Shown: positions 37,175-45,870 of the stretch, one piece after another
How the letters are laid out: each line of letters opens with the position of its first letter
Position numbering within the stretch: the first letter of the stretch is position 1
Source of the DNA: Rubrobacter marinus
Lineage (GTDB): Bacteria > Actinomycetota > Rubrobacteria > Rubrobacterales > Rubrobacteraceae
Assembly (NCBI RefSeq): GCF_011492965.1
Contig: NZ_CP045121.1
Location: 2,790,001 to 2,854,000, forward strand
Direction of reading: 5' to 3'
Length of the DNA: 64,000 nucleotides
Program-made: the position numbers and the translations under genes
Notes under the pieces: generated by a model
Told to the model about the DNA's origin: nothing
The model's database searches: none
Seen by the model: the letters and a program-made list of their open reading frames with translations, nothing else

Positions 37175-37528
37175 CTAGCGCCGCCGCCGCGAGGCCTTCC
37201 TGCGGCTGGTGTTCGGGTTCTGGCGGCCCTTGAGCTCGGACGCCGGGATCTCCCCCTCGCCGTCCTCCTCCGAGGCGTCGGCCGGGCGCCGAGCCTTCGC
37301 CTTGCCCTGGGGCTGGAGCGCGGCCCTCTGGCGCCTCTTGCGGCGCTCGACGAAGGCGTGGAAGAAGGTAAAGACGACGAAGAGTATGACGGCGTTTATG
37401 GCCAGCGGGACGATGCCGCCCGCAGATCCCGGGAAGGCCACGTCCAGCACGTAGACCAGCCCCAGGTATATGAGGACGGTCAGGGCCGCCCGCCTGAGGG
37501 CGCCCTTCCAATCGATATCATTGAACAT
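37175..37528 (-). CDS. Small membrane protein with basic tail
   Basis: 117 residues. Two hydrophobic helices, ALTVLIYLGLVYVLDVAF and IVPLAINAVILFVVFTFFHAF, followed by a ~60-residue strongly basic tail (RRKRRQR ... RRKASRRRR). The first codons overlap the last ones of alr, so it is co-translated with it. Unrecognised; the tail could bind nucleic acid or acidic lipids. Confidence 0.7.
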   Translation of the reverse strand: MFNDIDWKGALRRAALTVLIYLGLVYVLDVAFPGSAGGIVPLAINAVILFVVFTFFHAFVERRKRRQRAALQPQGKAKARRPADASEEDGEGEIPASELKGRQNPNTSRRKASRRRR

Positions 37529-38624
37529 CTCGGTCTCTCCTCTCGACGCGCCGGGGGTTGAGCCCGGTCGTTACCTCGTAGTTTATCGTGCCGGCCCGGC
37601 GGGCGACCTCCTCGGCGCGCAGGGCCTCGTCGCCTTGCTCCCCCACGAGCACCACCTCGTCCCCGACCCGGACCCCGCCGTCCGCCCCGAAGACGCACGC
37701 GTCCATCGTCACGCGGCCGAGGATCGGCCGGCGCTTTCCCCCAACAAGGGCGAACGCTTCGTTGGAGAGCGCCCGCCTGTAGCCCTCCGCGTACCCGACC
37801 GGCACCGTTGCGGCGTGGGTCGGCCTCTCGGCCCGCCACGTCAGGCCGTAGGAGACCCCCTCGCCGGGCGGCACGACCCGAACGTCCGCGACGTAGCTTT
37901 TGAGGGCGAGCGCGGGGCGGAGCCCCTCCTCGGCGGGGTCTCCCCCGTCGCCCTTCGGGTGCAGCCCGTAGAGGGCTACGCCGGGCCGGACGCAGCCGTG
38001 GTGGGAGGAGGGGTGCCAGAGCGTGGCGGCGGAGTTCGCGGCGTGGACGAGGGCGCCGCCGAAGTCGTGCGCGGCGAGGACGGCCCCGAAGGTATCGAGC
38101 TGGCGCCGCGTCGCCCCCGCGTCGGAGTCCGCGGAGGCGAAGTGCGTGTAGACGCCCGCGAGGCGATCCCCGAGCATCTTGCGGGCCTCCCCCACCCCCT
38201 CGGGGGCGACGCCCCAGCGGTTCATCCCCGTGTTGACCTTGAGGTGGGCCTCGAGGCCGGGGCGGGCGGAGATCCGCCTCGCGCTCTCGGGCGAGTGGGC
38301 CGTGACGGTCAGGCGGGCCCTCTCGGCGAGGGCGAGGCCGTCCGGGAGGAGGTCGGTGAAGACCAGGATGGGGGCCTCGATCCCGGCCCCCCGAAGCTCC
38401 GCCCCCTCCTCGGCGGTGACGACGGCGAGGGAGTCCGCCCCGGCCCCGAGGGCGGCGCGGGCGACGGGGACGGCGCCGTGGCCGTAGGCGTCGGCCTTCA
38501 CGACGGCCATGAGGCGGGACGTCGGGGCGCGGCGCTTGAGGGCGCGGACGTTGTGCCTTACCGCGCCGAGGTCCACCTCGGCCCAGGTGCGGCTCGGGAG
38601 GTTCGGGTAGCGGTGGTGCGCCAA
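37518..38624 (-). CDS. alr: Alanine racemase
   Basis: 368 residues; makes D-alanine for peptidoglycan. The PLP lysine stands in AVVKADAYGHG, with the barrel motif KVNTGMNRWG and the catalytic tyrosine region GVSYGLTWR of the second domain. TTG start, 8 bases after the CBS gene stop. Full length. It is followed by a small membrane protein and an HD protein, and preceded by a CBS gene and nnr-acpS, a common order in high-GC Gram-positives. Confidence 0.97.
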   Translation of the reverse strand: MAHHRYPNLPSRTWAEVDLGAVRHNVRALKRRAPTSRLMAVVKADAYGHGAVPVARAALGAGADSLAVVTAEEGAELRGAGIEAPILVFTDLLPDGLALAERARLTVTAHSPESARRISARPGLEAHLKVNTGMNRWGVAPEGVGEARKMLGDRLAGVYTHFASADSDAGATRRQLDTFGAVLAAHDFGGALVHAANSAATLWHPSSHHGCVRPGVALYGLHPKGDGGDPAEEGLRPALALKSYVADVRVVPPGEGVSYGLTWRAERPTHAATVPVGYAEGYRRALSNEAFALVGGKRRPILGRVTMDACVFGADGGVRVGDEVVLVGEQGDEALRAEEVARRAGTINYEVTTGLNPRRVERRDRDVQ

Positions 38625-38631
38625 GCTCGGC

Positions 38632-39111
38632 CTACGGGCGGGGCTTGAGGACGTGGAGGGTGAGGATGTCCATCCGCGTGATCACGCCGACGAGGCGGCC
38701 GCCCTCGACGACGGGGAGGAGCTTCTTGCGCTCTTCGGCCATCAGCGTGGCCGTCTCGGAGAGGGTAGCGTCCGGGTCGACCGTCACGACGTCGCCGGTC
38801 ATCACCTCGTCCACCGTCACGCCCGCGCTCTTGAGGACCTCCCTGCGGTACTCCTCCGTGCTGCCCAGGGGGATTATGCCGCCCAGGATGTCCAGAAAGC
38901 CCGGCGCCTTGATCTCCGCGTCGCGGAAGATAAGGTCGCCCTCGGTCACGATGCCCAGCAGACGGTCGCCGGAGACGACGGGCGCGCCGGAGATGCGCGC
39001 CTCCGCGAAGAGCTTGATCGCCTCCTCCACCGTTGCGTCCGGCCCGAGGGTGGGCCAGTCCTCCTGCATGATCTCCCCGACCCTCAGCCCCCGTATGTCC
39101 TGCTCTTCCAC
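38632..39111 (-). CDS. CBS-pair domain protein
   Basis: 159 residues, made of two CBS motifs only: VGEIMQEDWPTLGPDATVEEAIKLF...GAPVVSGDRLLGIVTEGDLI and VDEVMTGDVVTVDPDATLSETATLM...LLPVVEGGRLVGVITRMDIL. Such stand-alone pairs bind adenine nucleotides and regulate partners. No partner domain is present. GTG start with GGAGGGG upstream. Lies between nnr and alr. Confidence 0.93.
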   Translation of the reverse strand: MEEQDIRGLRVGEIMQEDWPTLGPDATVEEAIKLFAEARISGAPVVSGDRLLGIVTEGDLIFRDAEIKAPGFLDILGGIIPLGSTEEYRREVLKSAGVTVDEVMTGDVVTVDPDATLSETATLMAEERKKLLPVVEGGRLVGVITRMDILTLHVLKPRP

Positions 39112-39195
39112 GCCCCCAACCCCTCCGTATCCTATGGCCTTCGTCCCGCTGATACTACTGCAAACGGAAGTGGGCGTGCACCTCGCCGCTACGGG

Positions 39196-40710
39196 CTAGA
39201 GAAGCTCGGCGAACGCCTCCGGCAGGTACTCGAAGAGGTCGGTGGCGACCATGCTCTCGACGGGACGTCCCGTCCTCTCCAGCCACAGCTCCGCCGCGCG
39301 GCCGTGCGCCCACGCGCCGGTCCGGGCGGCGTCGTAGGGGTCTGCGCCGCGCGAGAGGAGGGCGCCTATCACGCCGGAGAGCACATCCCCGGTGCCCGCG
39401 GTGGCGAGCGCGTGGGTCCCGGTCGAGTTGACCGCTACCCTCTCGCCCTCGGCGACCAGGGTGTCCGTCCCCTTGAGTAGCACGCAAGAGCGGCTCTCCT
39501 CCGCCGTCCGCCGCGCGGAGGAGAGCCTGCGGGCGGAGACCTCCTTCGCCCCCGTACCCAGGAGGCGCCCGAGCTCCCCTGCGTGCGGCGTTATGACTGT
39601 TGGGCCGCTCCTTGCCGCGAGCGCCCCCGGCCCCGGGAGGTTCGTTATGGCGTCCGCGTCGAGCAAGATGGGGAGGTCCGTCCCGTTCAGGATGCCCTCG
39701 ACGAGCCTGCGCCCGCCCTCCCCCACCCCCGCCGCGGGGCCGAGCACGATCGCCGAGGCCCTCTCGGACATCCCGAGGATGTGCTCCACCGCGTCCCCGC
39801 TCATGAGCCCGTCCCCGTCCTCGGGGGCACCGGAGACGAGCGCCTCGGTGAGCGCAGCGTCCACGCGGTGGGCGGCGCTCTCGGAGGTGACCACGAAGAC
39901 GATGCCGCAGCCCGCCCTCTGCGCGCCCCTCCCCACCATGACCGTGGCGCCCGTCGCCGAAGACGAGCCCGCCACGATCAGGAGGGAGCCCGCCGAGTAC
40001 TTGTGGGCCGCCCCCGTGCGGCGCGGAACGACGCCGCGCAGGGAGGCGGCGTCCGTCCACGTCGTCGCGGCTTCGACCTCCGCCTCGGGCGGTATCCCGA
40101 TGTCCACCACCTCGACCCGGCCGGCGTGGTCCCCGCCCGGGGAGACGACGCACCCGACCTTCGCGGCGTGCGCGCAGACCGTGAGGTCGGCCCTCACCGC
40201 GGGCCCCTCGACCTCGCCCGTCGAGCCGTTCACCCCGGAGGGCACGTCCACCGCGACGACCGGGGCCGCCGCGTCGTTTATCTCCCGTATAAGCCCCGAG
40301 AGGTCGCCGCGCACCTCGCCCTCGAAGCCCGTCCCGAGCAGCGCGTCCACGACGAGGTCGGCGCCCGCGAGCTCCTCGGAGAAGGCGTCGCGTCCCACGA
40401 GGCGCACCGCGAGGTTCCTCAGGACGTCGAGGTTCACCGCCGCGTCGCCCCCGTACTCGTCCTTTGTGGCGAAGACCGCGACGTCCGCCCCGGCCCGGTA
40501 GAGCTCGCGCGCGATCACGAACCCGTCCCCGCCGTTGTTGCCCCCGCCCGCGGCGACGAGCACGCGGCGGCCGGCGAGCGGGCCGAAGGAATCGAGGATG
40601 GCGCGGGACATCCCGACGGAGGCGCGCTCCATGAGGACGCCGCCGGGGATACCCAGGGCCTGGGCCCCCCGATCCGCCCGGGTCATCTCCTCGGCGGAGA
40701 GGAGCTTCAG
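39196..40710 (-). CDS. nnr: Bifunctional NAD(P)H-hydrate epimerase / ADP-dependent dehydratase
   Basis: 504 residues. Repairs hydrated NAD(P)H. The N-terminal epimerase (YjeF_N, ~1-210) has AAGGGNNGGDGFVIAREL and the KVGCVVSPGG end; the C-terminal ATP/ADP-dependent dehydratase has KYSAGSLLIVAG, ITPHAGEL and TAGTGDVLSGVIG. The natural N-terminus (KLLSAEEMTRAD) begins at CTG 40710, which overlaps the acpS stop as CTGA and has GGCGGAG 9 nt before it. The nearest normal start is GTG at 40740 without a ribosome site. CTG initiation is therefore likely. Confidence 0.9.
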   Translation of the reverse strand: MKLLSAEEMTRADRGAQALGIPGGVLMERASVGMSRAILDSFGPLAGRRVLVAAGGGNNGGDGFVIARELYRAGADVAVFATKDEYGGDAAVNLDVLRNLAVRLVGRDAFSEELAGADLVVDALLGTGFEGEVRGDLSGLIREINDAAAPVVAVDVPSGVNGSTGEVEGPAVRADLTVCAHAAKVGCVVSPGGDHAGRVEVVDIGIPPEAEVEAATTWTDAASLRGVVPRRTGAAHKYSAGSLLIVAGSSSATGATVMVGRGAQRAGCGIVFVVTSESAAHRVDAALTEALVSGAPEDGDGLMSGDAVEHILGMSERASAIVLGPAAGVGEGGRRLVEGILNGTDLPILLDADAITNLPGPGALAARSGPTVITPHAGELGRLLGTGAKEVSARRLSSARRTAEESRSCVLLKGTDTLVAEGERVAVNSTGTHALATAGTGDVLSGVIGALLSRGADPYDAARTGAWAHGRAAELWLERTGRPVESMVATDLFEYLPEAFAELL

Positions 40711-41126
40711 GGCAGGGTCTCCGCCTTGCGGATCATGCACACGGCGACGGCGGAGAGCTCGGAGTGGGTGATGGAGATGTGGAGCTCGTCCTCGTGCACG
40801 CCGACGGCGTCCGCGAAGCGCTCTATCTTGCCGAAGATGCGCACCGTCGGGGCCAGCCGCGGCTGGCGCATGACCTCGACACCGTTCCACTGGAGCAGGC
40901 CGCACCCCAGGGCCTTGCAGACGGCCTCCTTCGCGGCCCAGCGGGCGGCGTAGTGGCGCTCGAAGAAGCGGAACTTCTCGCAGTAGGCGATCTCGCGCTC
41001 CGTGAAGAGCCGCTGGCGGATGCGCGGGGTCCTCTCGAGGGCGAACCTCATCCGTTCGCAGTCCACGACGTCGACCCCGACCCCCGGAACGACGAAATCC
41101 TTCAGTCTCTCTTCCATGCGGAACAT
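40707..41126 (-). CDS. acpS: Holo-[acyl-carrier-protein] synthase
   Basis: 139 residues. Transfers 4'-phosphopantetheine from CoA to acyl carrier protein. GVDVVDCERM (Mg-binding Asp), FTEREIAYC and RWAAKEAVCKALG (Glu and Lys of the active site) are intact. The first ~14 residues are extra; a second ATG lies three codons in. The gene is followed by nnr with overlap CTGA, as in many high-GC Gram-positives. Confidence 0.96.
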   Translation of the reverse strand: MFRMEERLKDFVVPGVGVDVVDCERMRFALERTPRIRQRLFTEREIAYCEKFRFFERHYAARWAAKEAVCKALGCGLLQWNGVEVMRQPRLAPTVRIFGKIERFADAVGVHEDELHISITHSELSAVAVCMIRKAETLP

Positions 41127-41158
41127 GGTACTGGAGAGCTTCTTGCTGTGAAAGGGCT

Positions 41159-41164
41159 TATAGT
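41159..41164 (+). promoter_or_regulatory. -10 box of the lipid kinase gene, leaderless promoter
   Basis: TATAGT, six bases, then ATG at 41171; no ribosome site. Confidence 0.55.
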
Positions 41165-41170
41165 AAGTCC

Positions 41171-42036
41171 ATGGACGCGGTCATCATCGGCAACCCGAAC
41201 TCGGGACGGGCGGGGAACAGGGAGCGTCTGAAGCACTACGCCCGCATCATCGGCTCCGGCGGCGCGGACGTGGAGGTCTGGAACACCGAGCGCCCGGATC
41301 ACGCCACCGAGCTCGCCGCCCTCGCGGGGACAGGCTCGTGGTCGCCGCCGGCGGCGACGGCACGGTGAACGAGGTGGTCAACGGCCTCTCGAAGGAGGCG
41401 ACGCTGGGGGTAATCCCGCTGGGCACGGCGAACGTCTTCGCGCGCGAGATCGGCCTGCCCATGAAGCCCGACGAGGTGTGCGAGAGGATCCGGGACGGCA
41501 AGGTCTCGCGCATAGACGTCGGCGTCGCCACCGACCACGAGGGCACGGAGCGCCGCTTCACCTGCATGGCCGGGATGGGCTTCGACGCCCACGTCGTCAA
41601 CGAGGTGACGCCGCGCCTCAAGCGCTACCTCAAGATCCTGGCCTTCCCGCTGGCGGCCTTCAAGGTCTACCTGGAGGGCGACCTGCCGAACCTCCACGTC
41701 GTCCGCGGCGACACGACGTACGTCACCCAGTTCGCCATCGTCGCCAACGGCCACTACTACGGGGGCGACTTCCGGGTCACGGACTCCTCGACCCTCACCA
41801 CGGGGAGCCTCGAGGTGGTCCTCGTGGACCGCGTCGGACGCCTCCTCCGCGCCGACGTCCTCACGCGCATCCTCGCCAAGAAGCCCCTCGACCGCTCCAT
41901 GCGCTCCTTCGCCGCCGAGGAGCTCCGGGCCAAATCCCCCGGCGCCCAGGTACCGGTCCAGATCGACGGCGAGATCTGGGGCCGCCTCCCGATGTCCTTC
42001 CGCATCGAACCGGCCGCGCTGAAGGTCGTCTGTTAA
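41171..42036 (+). CDS. Diacylglycerol kinase/sphingosine kinase-like (LCB5) protein; one frame slip
   Basis: About 288 residues when one G is restored in the GGGG run at 41326-41329: the N-terminal part (DAVIIGNPNSGRAGN...) then joins VVAAGGDGTVNEVVNG in frame. GGDGT is the nucleotide-binding signature of the family, with GVIPLGTANVFAREI and the C-terminal domain DGEIWG. It likely phosphorylates diacylglycerol or an isoprenoid/lipid alcohol. Leaderless start 6 nt after TATAGT. The slip matches the deletion type seen elsewhere, so the gene is likely intact. Confidence 0.85.
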
Positions 42037-42052
42037 GGATCCTCCGCGCTCC

Positions 42053-42217
42053 CTACCGGCTCCAGAGATAGCCGAGGGGCAGGGCCGGGGCGGCGTACAG
42101 CCCGCAGGAGAGGGACGCGAGGACCGGGGCCGCCCGCCAGGGACGCTCCCCCGCCCGCGACCCGCCGTACGCCGAGAGGGCCAACGCTTTCGGGGGAGCG
42201 TAAGCCCGGGCGGTCAT
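42053..42217 (-). CDS. Small ORF, 54 residues, possible membrane peptide
   Basis: Starts MTARAYAPPKALALS and contains a hydrophobic stretch (VLASLSCGLYAAPALPLGYL). There is no convincing ribosome site. Lies between the lipid kinase and LysE genes, directly downstream of lysE on the same strand. GC-rich third positions look coding, but evidence is weak. Confidence 0.3.
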   Translation of the reverse strand: MTARAYAPPKALALSAYGGSRAGERPWRAAPVLASLSCGLYAAPALPLGYLWSR

Positions 42218-42236
42218 GATGCCCGGAGAACTATCT

Positions 42237-42860
42237 TCAGCCGCGCTCGGGGAGGGCGAGCCGGAGGCCTAGGGCGACGAAGACGCCCCCCGTCAGCCAG
42301 CGCAGCCCGTCGGCGAGGCGCGGCCGACGGGCGAGCTTGTCGCCGAGGGCGCCGGAGAAGTAGCCGAGCAGGCTGAAGACGATCCAGGTGCACAGCGCGA
42401 AGGCGAGGCCGAGGAGGAGCAGTTGCGGGGCCATGCCGCCGGACGCGGGGTCGGCGAACTGGGGCAGGTAGGCGAGGAAGAAGACCGCGATCTTGGGGTT
42501 CATCACGTTCGAGACGACGCCCTGCGCGAAGACGCTCCGCAGCCGTACCGCCCCTTCCCCTCCCGAGACGGCGAAGCCCTCCCTGCTCATCAGCGTCCTC
42601 GCGCCGAGGTAGATCAAGTACGCGGCACCGGCGTACTTCACCACCGCGAACGCCACCGCCGACTGCGCCAGAAGCGCCGAGAGCCCGGCCGCCGCGAAGA
42701 GCGAGTGGCAGACGAGCCCGACGCTCGCGCCCGCCGCCGAGACCATCGCGGCCCTGCGTCCCTGCGAGATCCCGCGCGTGAGCACGAGGACGTTGTCCGG
42801 CCCCGGGGCCACGATGACGACGAGCGAGGCCATGAGGAACAGTACGGGGCTTGTCTCCAT
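42237..42860 (-). CDS. LysE/RhtB family amino-acid exporter
   Basis: 207 residues with six hydrophobic segments; the N-terminal signature VAPGPDNVLVLTRGISQGRRAA is typical of LysE/RhtB homoserine/threonine/lysine exporters. NPKIAVFFLAYLPQF in the middle is the second family hallmark. Exports an amino acid or related metabolite across the membrane; which one is unknown. Start at the ATG at 42860, preceded by GGGGGAG 6 nt upstream (GTG at 42878 is the alternative). Confidence 0.93.
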   Translation of the reverse strand: METSPVLFLMASLVVIVAPGPDNVLVLTRGISQGRRAAMVSAAGASVGLVCHSLFAAAGLSALLAQSAVAFAVVKYAGAAYLIYLGARTLMSREGFAVSGGEGAVRLRSVFAQGVVSNVMNPKIAVFFLAYLPQFADPASGGMAPQLLLLGLAFALCTWIVFSLLGYFSGALGDKLARRPRLADGLRWLTGGVFVALGLRLALPERG

Positions 42861-42896
42861 TATCATCTCCCCCAACACGCTACTTCGCGTTGCGCC

Positions 42897-43439
42897 CTAC
42901 CGTGCCCTACGCCGGACCAGCGCCCCGGCACCGAGGATCAGAAGCCCCGCGAAGGCCAGGATCGGTAGCACGCTGGGCCCACCCGTCTCCGGTACCGTCG
43001 GCGAAGTGGGGGGCGCCGCTATCTCTCTCGTCCCCATACAGACGTTGGTCGCCCACTCGTCGCCGCTGCGCTGCAGATAAAGCCTGTATCGCCCTCCCTC
43101 TCGGAGGCCTACGGCCCCCACGTCGCCGCCGTTCGTGCCGAGGTTGGACCTCACGGACAGCGTCCCCCCGCTCTCGCCCTCGTCGCCGTGCAGAACCTCC
43201 TCTACCCTGACCTCGACCCGCGAAGACGCCCGACCTACCTCCACGCCCGTGACCGTGCCCGTGACCGCAAGGTCGACGTCTATGCCACCGCCGGCACACG
43301 AAGCCATCTCCCCCGAATAGACCTCCTGGAGCCCGGCCCGCGCGGGCCCATCAAAAACGCAGCCCATGACCACCACGAGCAGGGTAAGAGGCAGGAGCCT
43401 GGCCCGCGCGACCGAAACACCTACCCGCCCCCAACGCAT
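42897..43439 (-). CDS. Secreted protein with sortase-like sorting signal
   Basis: 180 residues. N-terminal signal (LLPLTLLVVVMGCVFDGPARA), a ~95-residue beta-rich domain with two cysteines (SCAGGGIDVDLAVTGTV ... WATNVCMGTR) that resembles a netrin/TIMP-like (NTR) fold, then VPETGG, a hydrophobic helix (LPILAFAGLLILGAGALV) and RRRAR, the layout of an LPXTG-type sortase substrate with a variant motif. ATG at 43439 with GGGAGGGG upstream. No sortase gene is in the window. Confidence 0.7.
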   Translation of the reverse strand: MRWGRVGVSVARARLLPLTLLVVVMGCVFDGPARAGLQEVYSGEMASCAGGGIDVDLAVTGTVTGVEVGRASSRVEVRVEEVLHGDEGESGGTLSVRSNLGTNGGDVGAVGLREGGRYRLYLQRSGDEWATNVCMGTREIAAPPTSPTVPETGGPSVLPILAFAGLLILGAGALVRRRAR

Positions 43440-43507
43440 CCCGAAAGCCCCTCCCGTTCTCGGCACCCCGACCCTGGCCGATGATTGTCTCAGGCTTGCC
43501 CCTTATG

Positions 43508-43552
43508 CACCACGGCGGCCCCCCGGAACGGTTCCGGGGGGCCGCCGTGGTG
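43508..43552. terminator. glmS terminator, 22-bp inverted repeat
   Basis: Arms of 22 bases flank a single central G (inner arm CGGCGGCCCCCCGGAAC on the left, its complement on the right), 20 bases after the glmS stop. It lacks a clear U-tract on the glmS side, so it may act with other factors, but its stability is exceptional. Confidence 0.75.
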
Positions 43553-43572
43553 GCGCCGGGTGTCGGTGCCGG

Positions 43573-45423
43573 CTACTCGACCGTGACGCTCTTGGCGAGG
43601 TTGCGGGGCTTGTCGACGTCGAGGCCGCGGGCCTTGGCGACGTGGTAGGCCAGAAACTGCAGCGGCACGGCCGAGACCAGGGGGCTCAGGATCTCCGGCA
43701 CGGTCGGCACCGGGAGGACGGACTGCGCGATCCTCTCGGCCGCGGCGTCGCCCTCGTTGGCTACGGCGATCACGCGGGCGCCGCGGGCGACGGTCTCCTC
43801 GACGTTGGAGAGGGTCTTCTCGCGCAGCGTCCCCTCCCCGAGGATGGCGACGACCGGGCACTGCTCGTCGACGAGGGCGATGGGGCCGTGCTTCATCTCG
43901 CCGGCCGGGTAGCCCTCGGCGGGGAGGTAGGAGATCTCCTTGAGCTTCAACGCCCCTTCGAGCGCCACCGGGAACGACTGTCCCCTCCCGAGGAAGAGCG
44001 CGCACCGCGCCCCCGCGAAGACCCCGACCGCCTCGCTCATGAGGCGCTCCCCCAGAAGCTCGATGCCCTCCTCGACCTTCTCCGGCGAGCGCCTGAGCGC
44101 CCGGCCGATCTCCTCGAGCTCCCCGGCCGGACGCGCCCCGCGCACCCCGGCGACGCCGAGGGCGAGCAGGTACAGCGCAGCGACCTGCGTGAGGAAGGTC
44201 TTCGTCGCGGCGACCCCGACCTCGGGGCCGGCCTTGGTCAGGAGCACGGCGTCGGCCTCGCGGGTGATGAGCGAGCCCTGCGTGTTCGTCACGGCGAGCA
44301 CGCGGGCGCCGAAGGCGCGGGCGGCCTCTATCGCGGCGAGGGTGTCCGTCGTCTCGCCGCTCTGGCTTATGGCGACGACGAGCGTCCCCTCGTCCCCGAC
44401 CGGGTCGCCGTAGCGGTACTCGCTCGCCACCGCTACCTCGACGGGGACGCGGGCGAGGCGCTCCAGTGCGCTCTTGCCGAGGAGCCCCGCGTGGTAGGCG
44501 GTGCCGCAGGCGACGATGACCACACGCTCGATCCCGGAGAGGTCCAGGCCGAGCTCGGAGAGGTCCACGCGGCCCCCGGCGTCGAGGCGCCCGGCGAGCG
44601 TCGCCTGGAGGGCGGCGGGCTGCTCGTGGATCTCCTTGAGCATGAAGTCCTCGTAGCCGCCGAGCTCTATCGCCTCCGCGCTCCAGTCGACCTCGAACGG
44701 GTCGCGCATAACCGGCCTGCCGTCGAGCGTCGAGAGCTCCACGGAGGAGCCGGTCAAGACCACGACCTCGCCGTTCTCCACGAACAGGAACCGCCGCGTG
44801 TAGCCGAGCAGGGCCTGGACGGCGCTCGCGAGGAAGTTCTCGCCCTCGCCGAGGCCCACGACGAGCGGGCTCTGGTGCCTCGCCGCGACGACCGTCTCGG
44901 GCTCCGACGCGCTGACCGCCGCGACCGCGAACGAGCCCTCCAGCCGCTCCAGCGTCTCGACGAGCGCCTCCTTCAGGGCCACGCCCGCCGCGACCTTCTC
45001 GCCGAGGAGGTGCGCTATCACCTCCGTGTCGGTCTCCGAGCGGAACTCGAAGCCGCGGGCCCTGAGCTCCTCCCGGAGCTCGGCGTGGTTCTCGATGATG
45101 CCGTTGTGGACGACCGCGACCTCCGGGCCGACGGGCGCTCCGCCGCCCATGTGGGGGTGGGCGTTCGCCTCGGTCGGGCGCCCGTGCGTCGCCCATCGCG
45201 TGTGCCCCACCCCGCTTCGCATGCTGAAGAAGTCGCCGTCGCGCCTCTGCACCGTCCCCGCGAGGTTATCGAGGGGTCCGACCTCCCTCGCCGTCCGGAG
45301 CCCCTCAGGCCCCGCGAGCGCCAGCCCCGCCGAGTCGTACCCGCGGTACTCGAGGTTCCTGAGCCCCTCCATGAGCACCTCTACGCACCGCTCCCCGCCA
45401 ACGTAACCCACGATCCCGCACAT
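43573..45423 (-). CDS. glmS: Glutamine-fructose-6-phosphate aminotransferase (isomerising)
   Basis: 616 residues; makes glucosamine-6-phosphate from fructose-6-phosphate and glutamine. Class II glutaminase domain begins MCGIVGYVG with the Cys nucleophile (residue 2) and YRGYDSAG, GHTRWATHG. Two SIS sugar-isomerase domains follow (VACGTAYHAG, ISQSGETTDT, KPRNLAKSVTVE end). The ATG at 45423 has GGGAGG about 9 nt upstream. The leader carries a glmS ribozyme, so the mRNA is cleaved and silenced when GlcN6P is high. A GGGGCG/CGCCCC hairpin lies near 45450-45470, close to the ribosome site. Confidence 0.99.
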   Translation of the reverse strand: MCGIVGYVGGERCVEVLMEGLRNLEYRGYDSAGLALAGPEGLRTAREVGPLDNLAGTVQRRDGDFFSMRSGVGHTRWATHGRPTEANAHPHMGGGAPVGPEVAVVHNGIIENHAELREELRARGFEFRSETDTEVIAHLLGEKVAAGVALKEALVETLERLEGSFAVAAVSASEPETVVAARHQSPLVVGLGEGENFLASAVQALLGYTRRFLFVENGEVVVLTGSSVELSTLDGRPVMRDPFEVDWSAEAIELGGYEDFMLKEIHEQPAALQATLAGRLDAGGRVDLSELGLDLSGIERVVIVACGTAYHAGLLGKSALERLARVPVEVAVASEYRYGDPVGDEGTLVVAISQSGETTDTLAAIEAARAFGARVLAVTNTQGSLITREADAVLLTKAGPEVGVAATKTFLTQVAALYLLALGVAGVRGARPAGELEEIGRALRRSPEKVEEGIELLGERLMSEAVGVFAGARCALFLGRGQSFPVALEGALKLKEISYLPAEGYPAGEMKHGPIALVDEQCPVVAILGEGTLREKTLSNVEETVARGARVIAVANEGDAAAERIAQSVLPVPTVPEILSPLVSAVPLQFLAYHVAKARGLDVDKPRNLAKSVTVE

Positions 45424-45535
45424 AAAGAGCACCTCCCAGCACTCGTAAGGGGGCGCCGAAAAACGCCCCTACCGGGGAACCCAAAGGAGAACGGAATGGG
45501 AGAGCCAGACGTTGCTACCGGGCCCGGATCGGCGC

Positions 45536-45677
45536 TCTGTCCCCGGCGTCACCGCCGGGATTTAACGCCGCCCTATCGACCGCCCGGAGGCCGAGACGCA
45601 TCCGCCGAAAAACTCGATAAACGTCTTCCTCGTCGACTCCCCGAAAGGTCTCTGACCTCTCCGGGAGCCCTGGCGCT
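45536..45677 (-). ncRNA. glmS ribozyme/riboswitch
   Basis: On the minus strand the core motifs of the glmS ribozyme appear in order: A|GCGCC (cleavage before the G at 45676), the P2 stem GGGCTCCC...GGGGAGTC, GACGAGG, TTTATCGAG, TTTTCGGCGGATGC, P3 arms AAGACG and CGTCTC, and the P4 hairpin CCCGGCGGTGACGCCGGG followed by GACA. These match the bacillar ribozymes closely, including the GlcN6P-binding bases. It lies 113 nt upstream of glmS, so cleavage on binding GlcN6P would lower glmS expression. Confidence 0.95.
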
Positions 45678-45870
45678 TTGCTCTTTCTCTGGCTTCTCCT
45701 ACCGACCTTCCACGGGTTCCTTCTTGCCTACCCGTTCGTTATCGGCCTTTCGCGCGTTCTCCTTTAGCGGCCTCCCCGATCCGTGAACAACGAGGCCACA
45801 ACTCTAACCCTTCGGGCGGGGAAATATAAGGGCCGAAGAGACGTATATTTGGGGGTAAGCCCGCCCTCTC
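45678..45870. other. Upstream leader/promoter region of glmS
   Basis: No gene. AT-rich boxes on the minus strand (TATATT near 45822-45828 and TATACG near 45842-45847) may be promoter elements; none is convincing. Confidence 0.3.
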
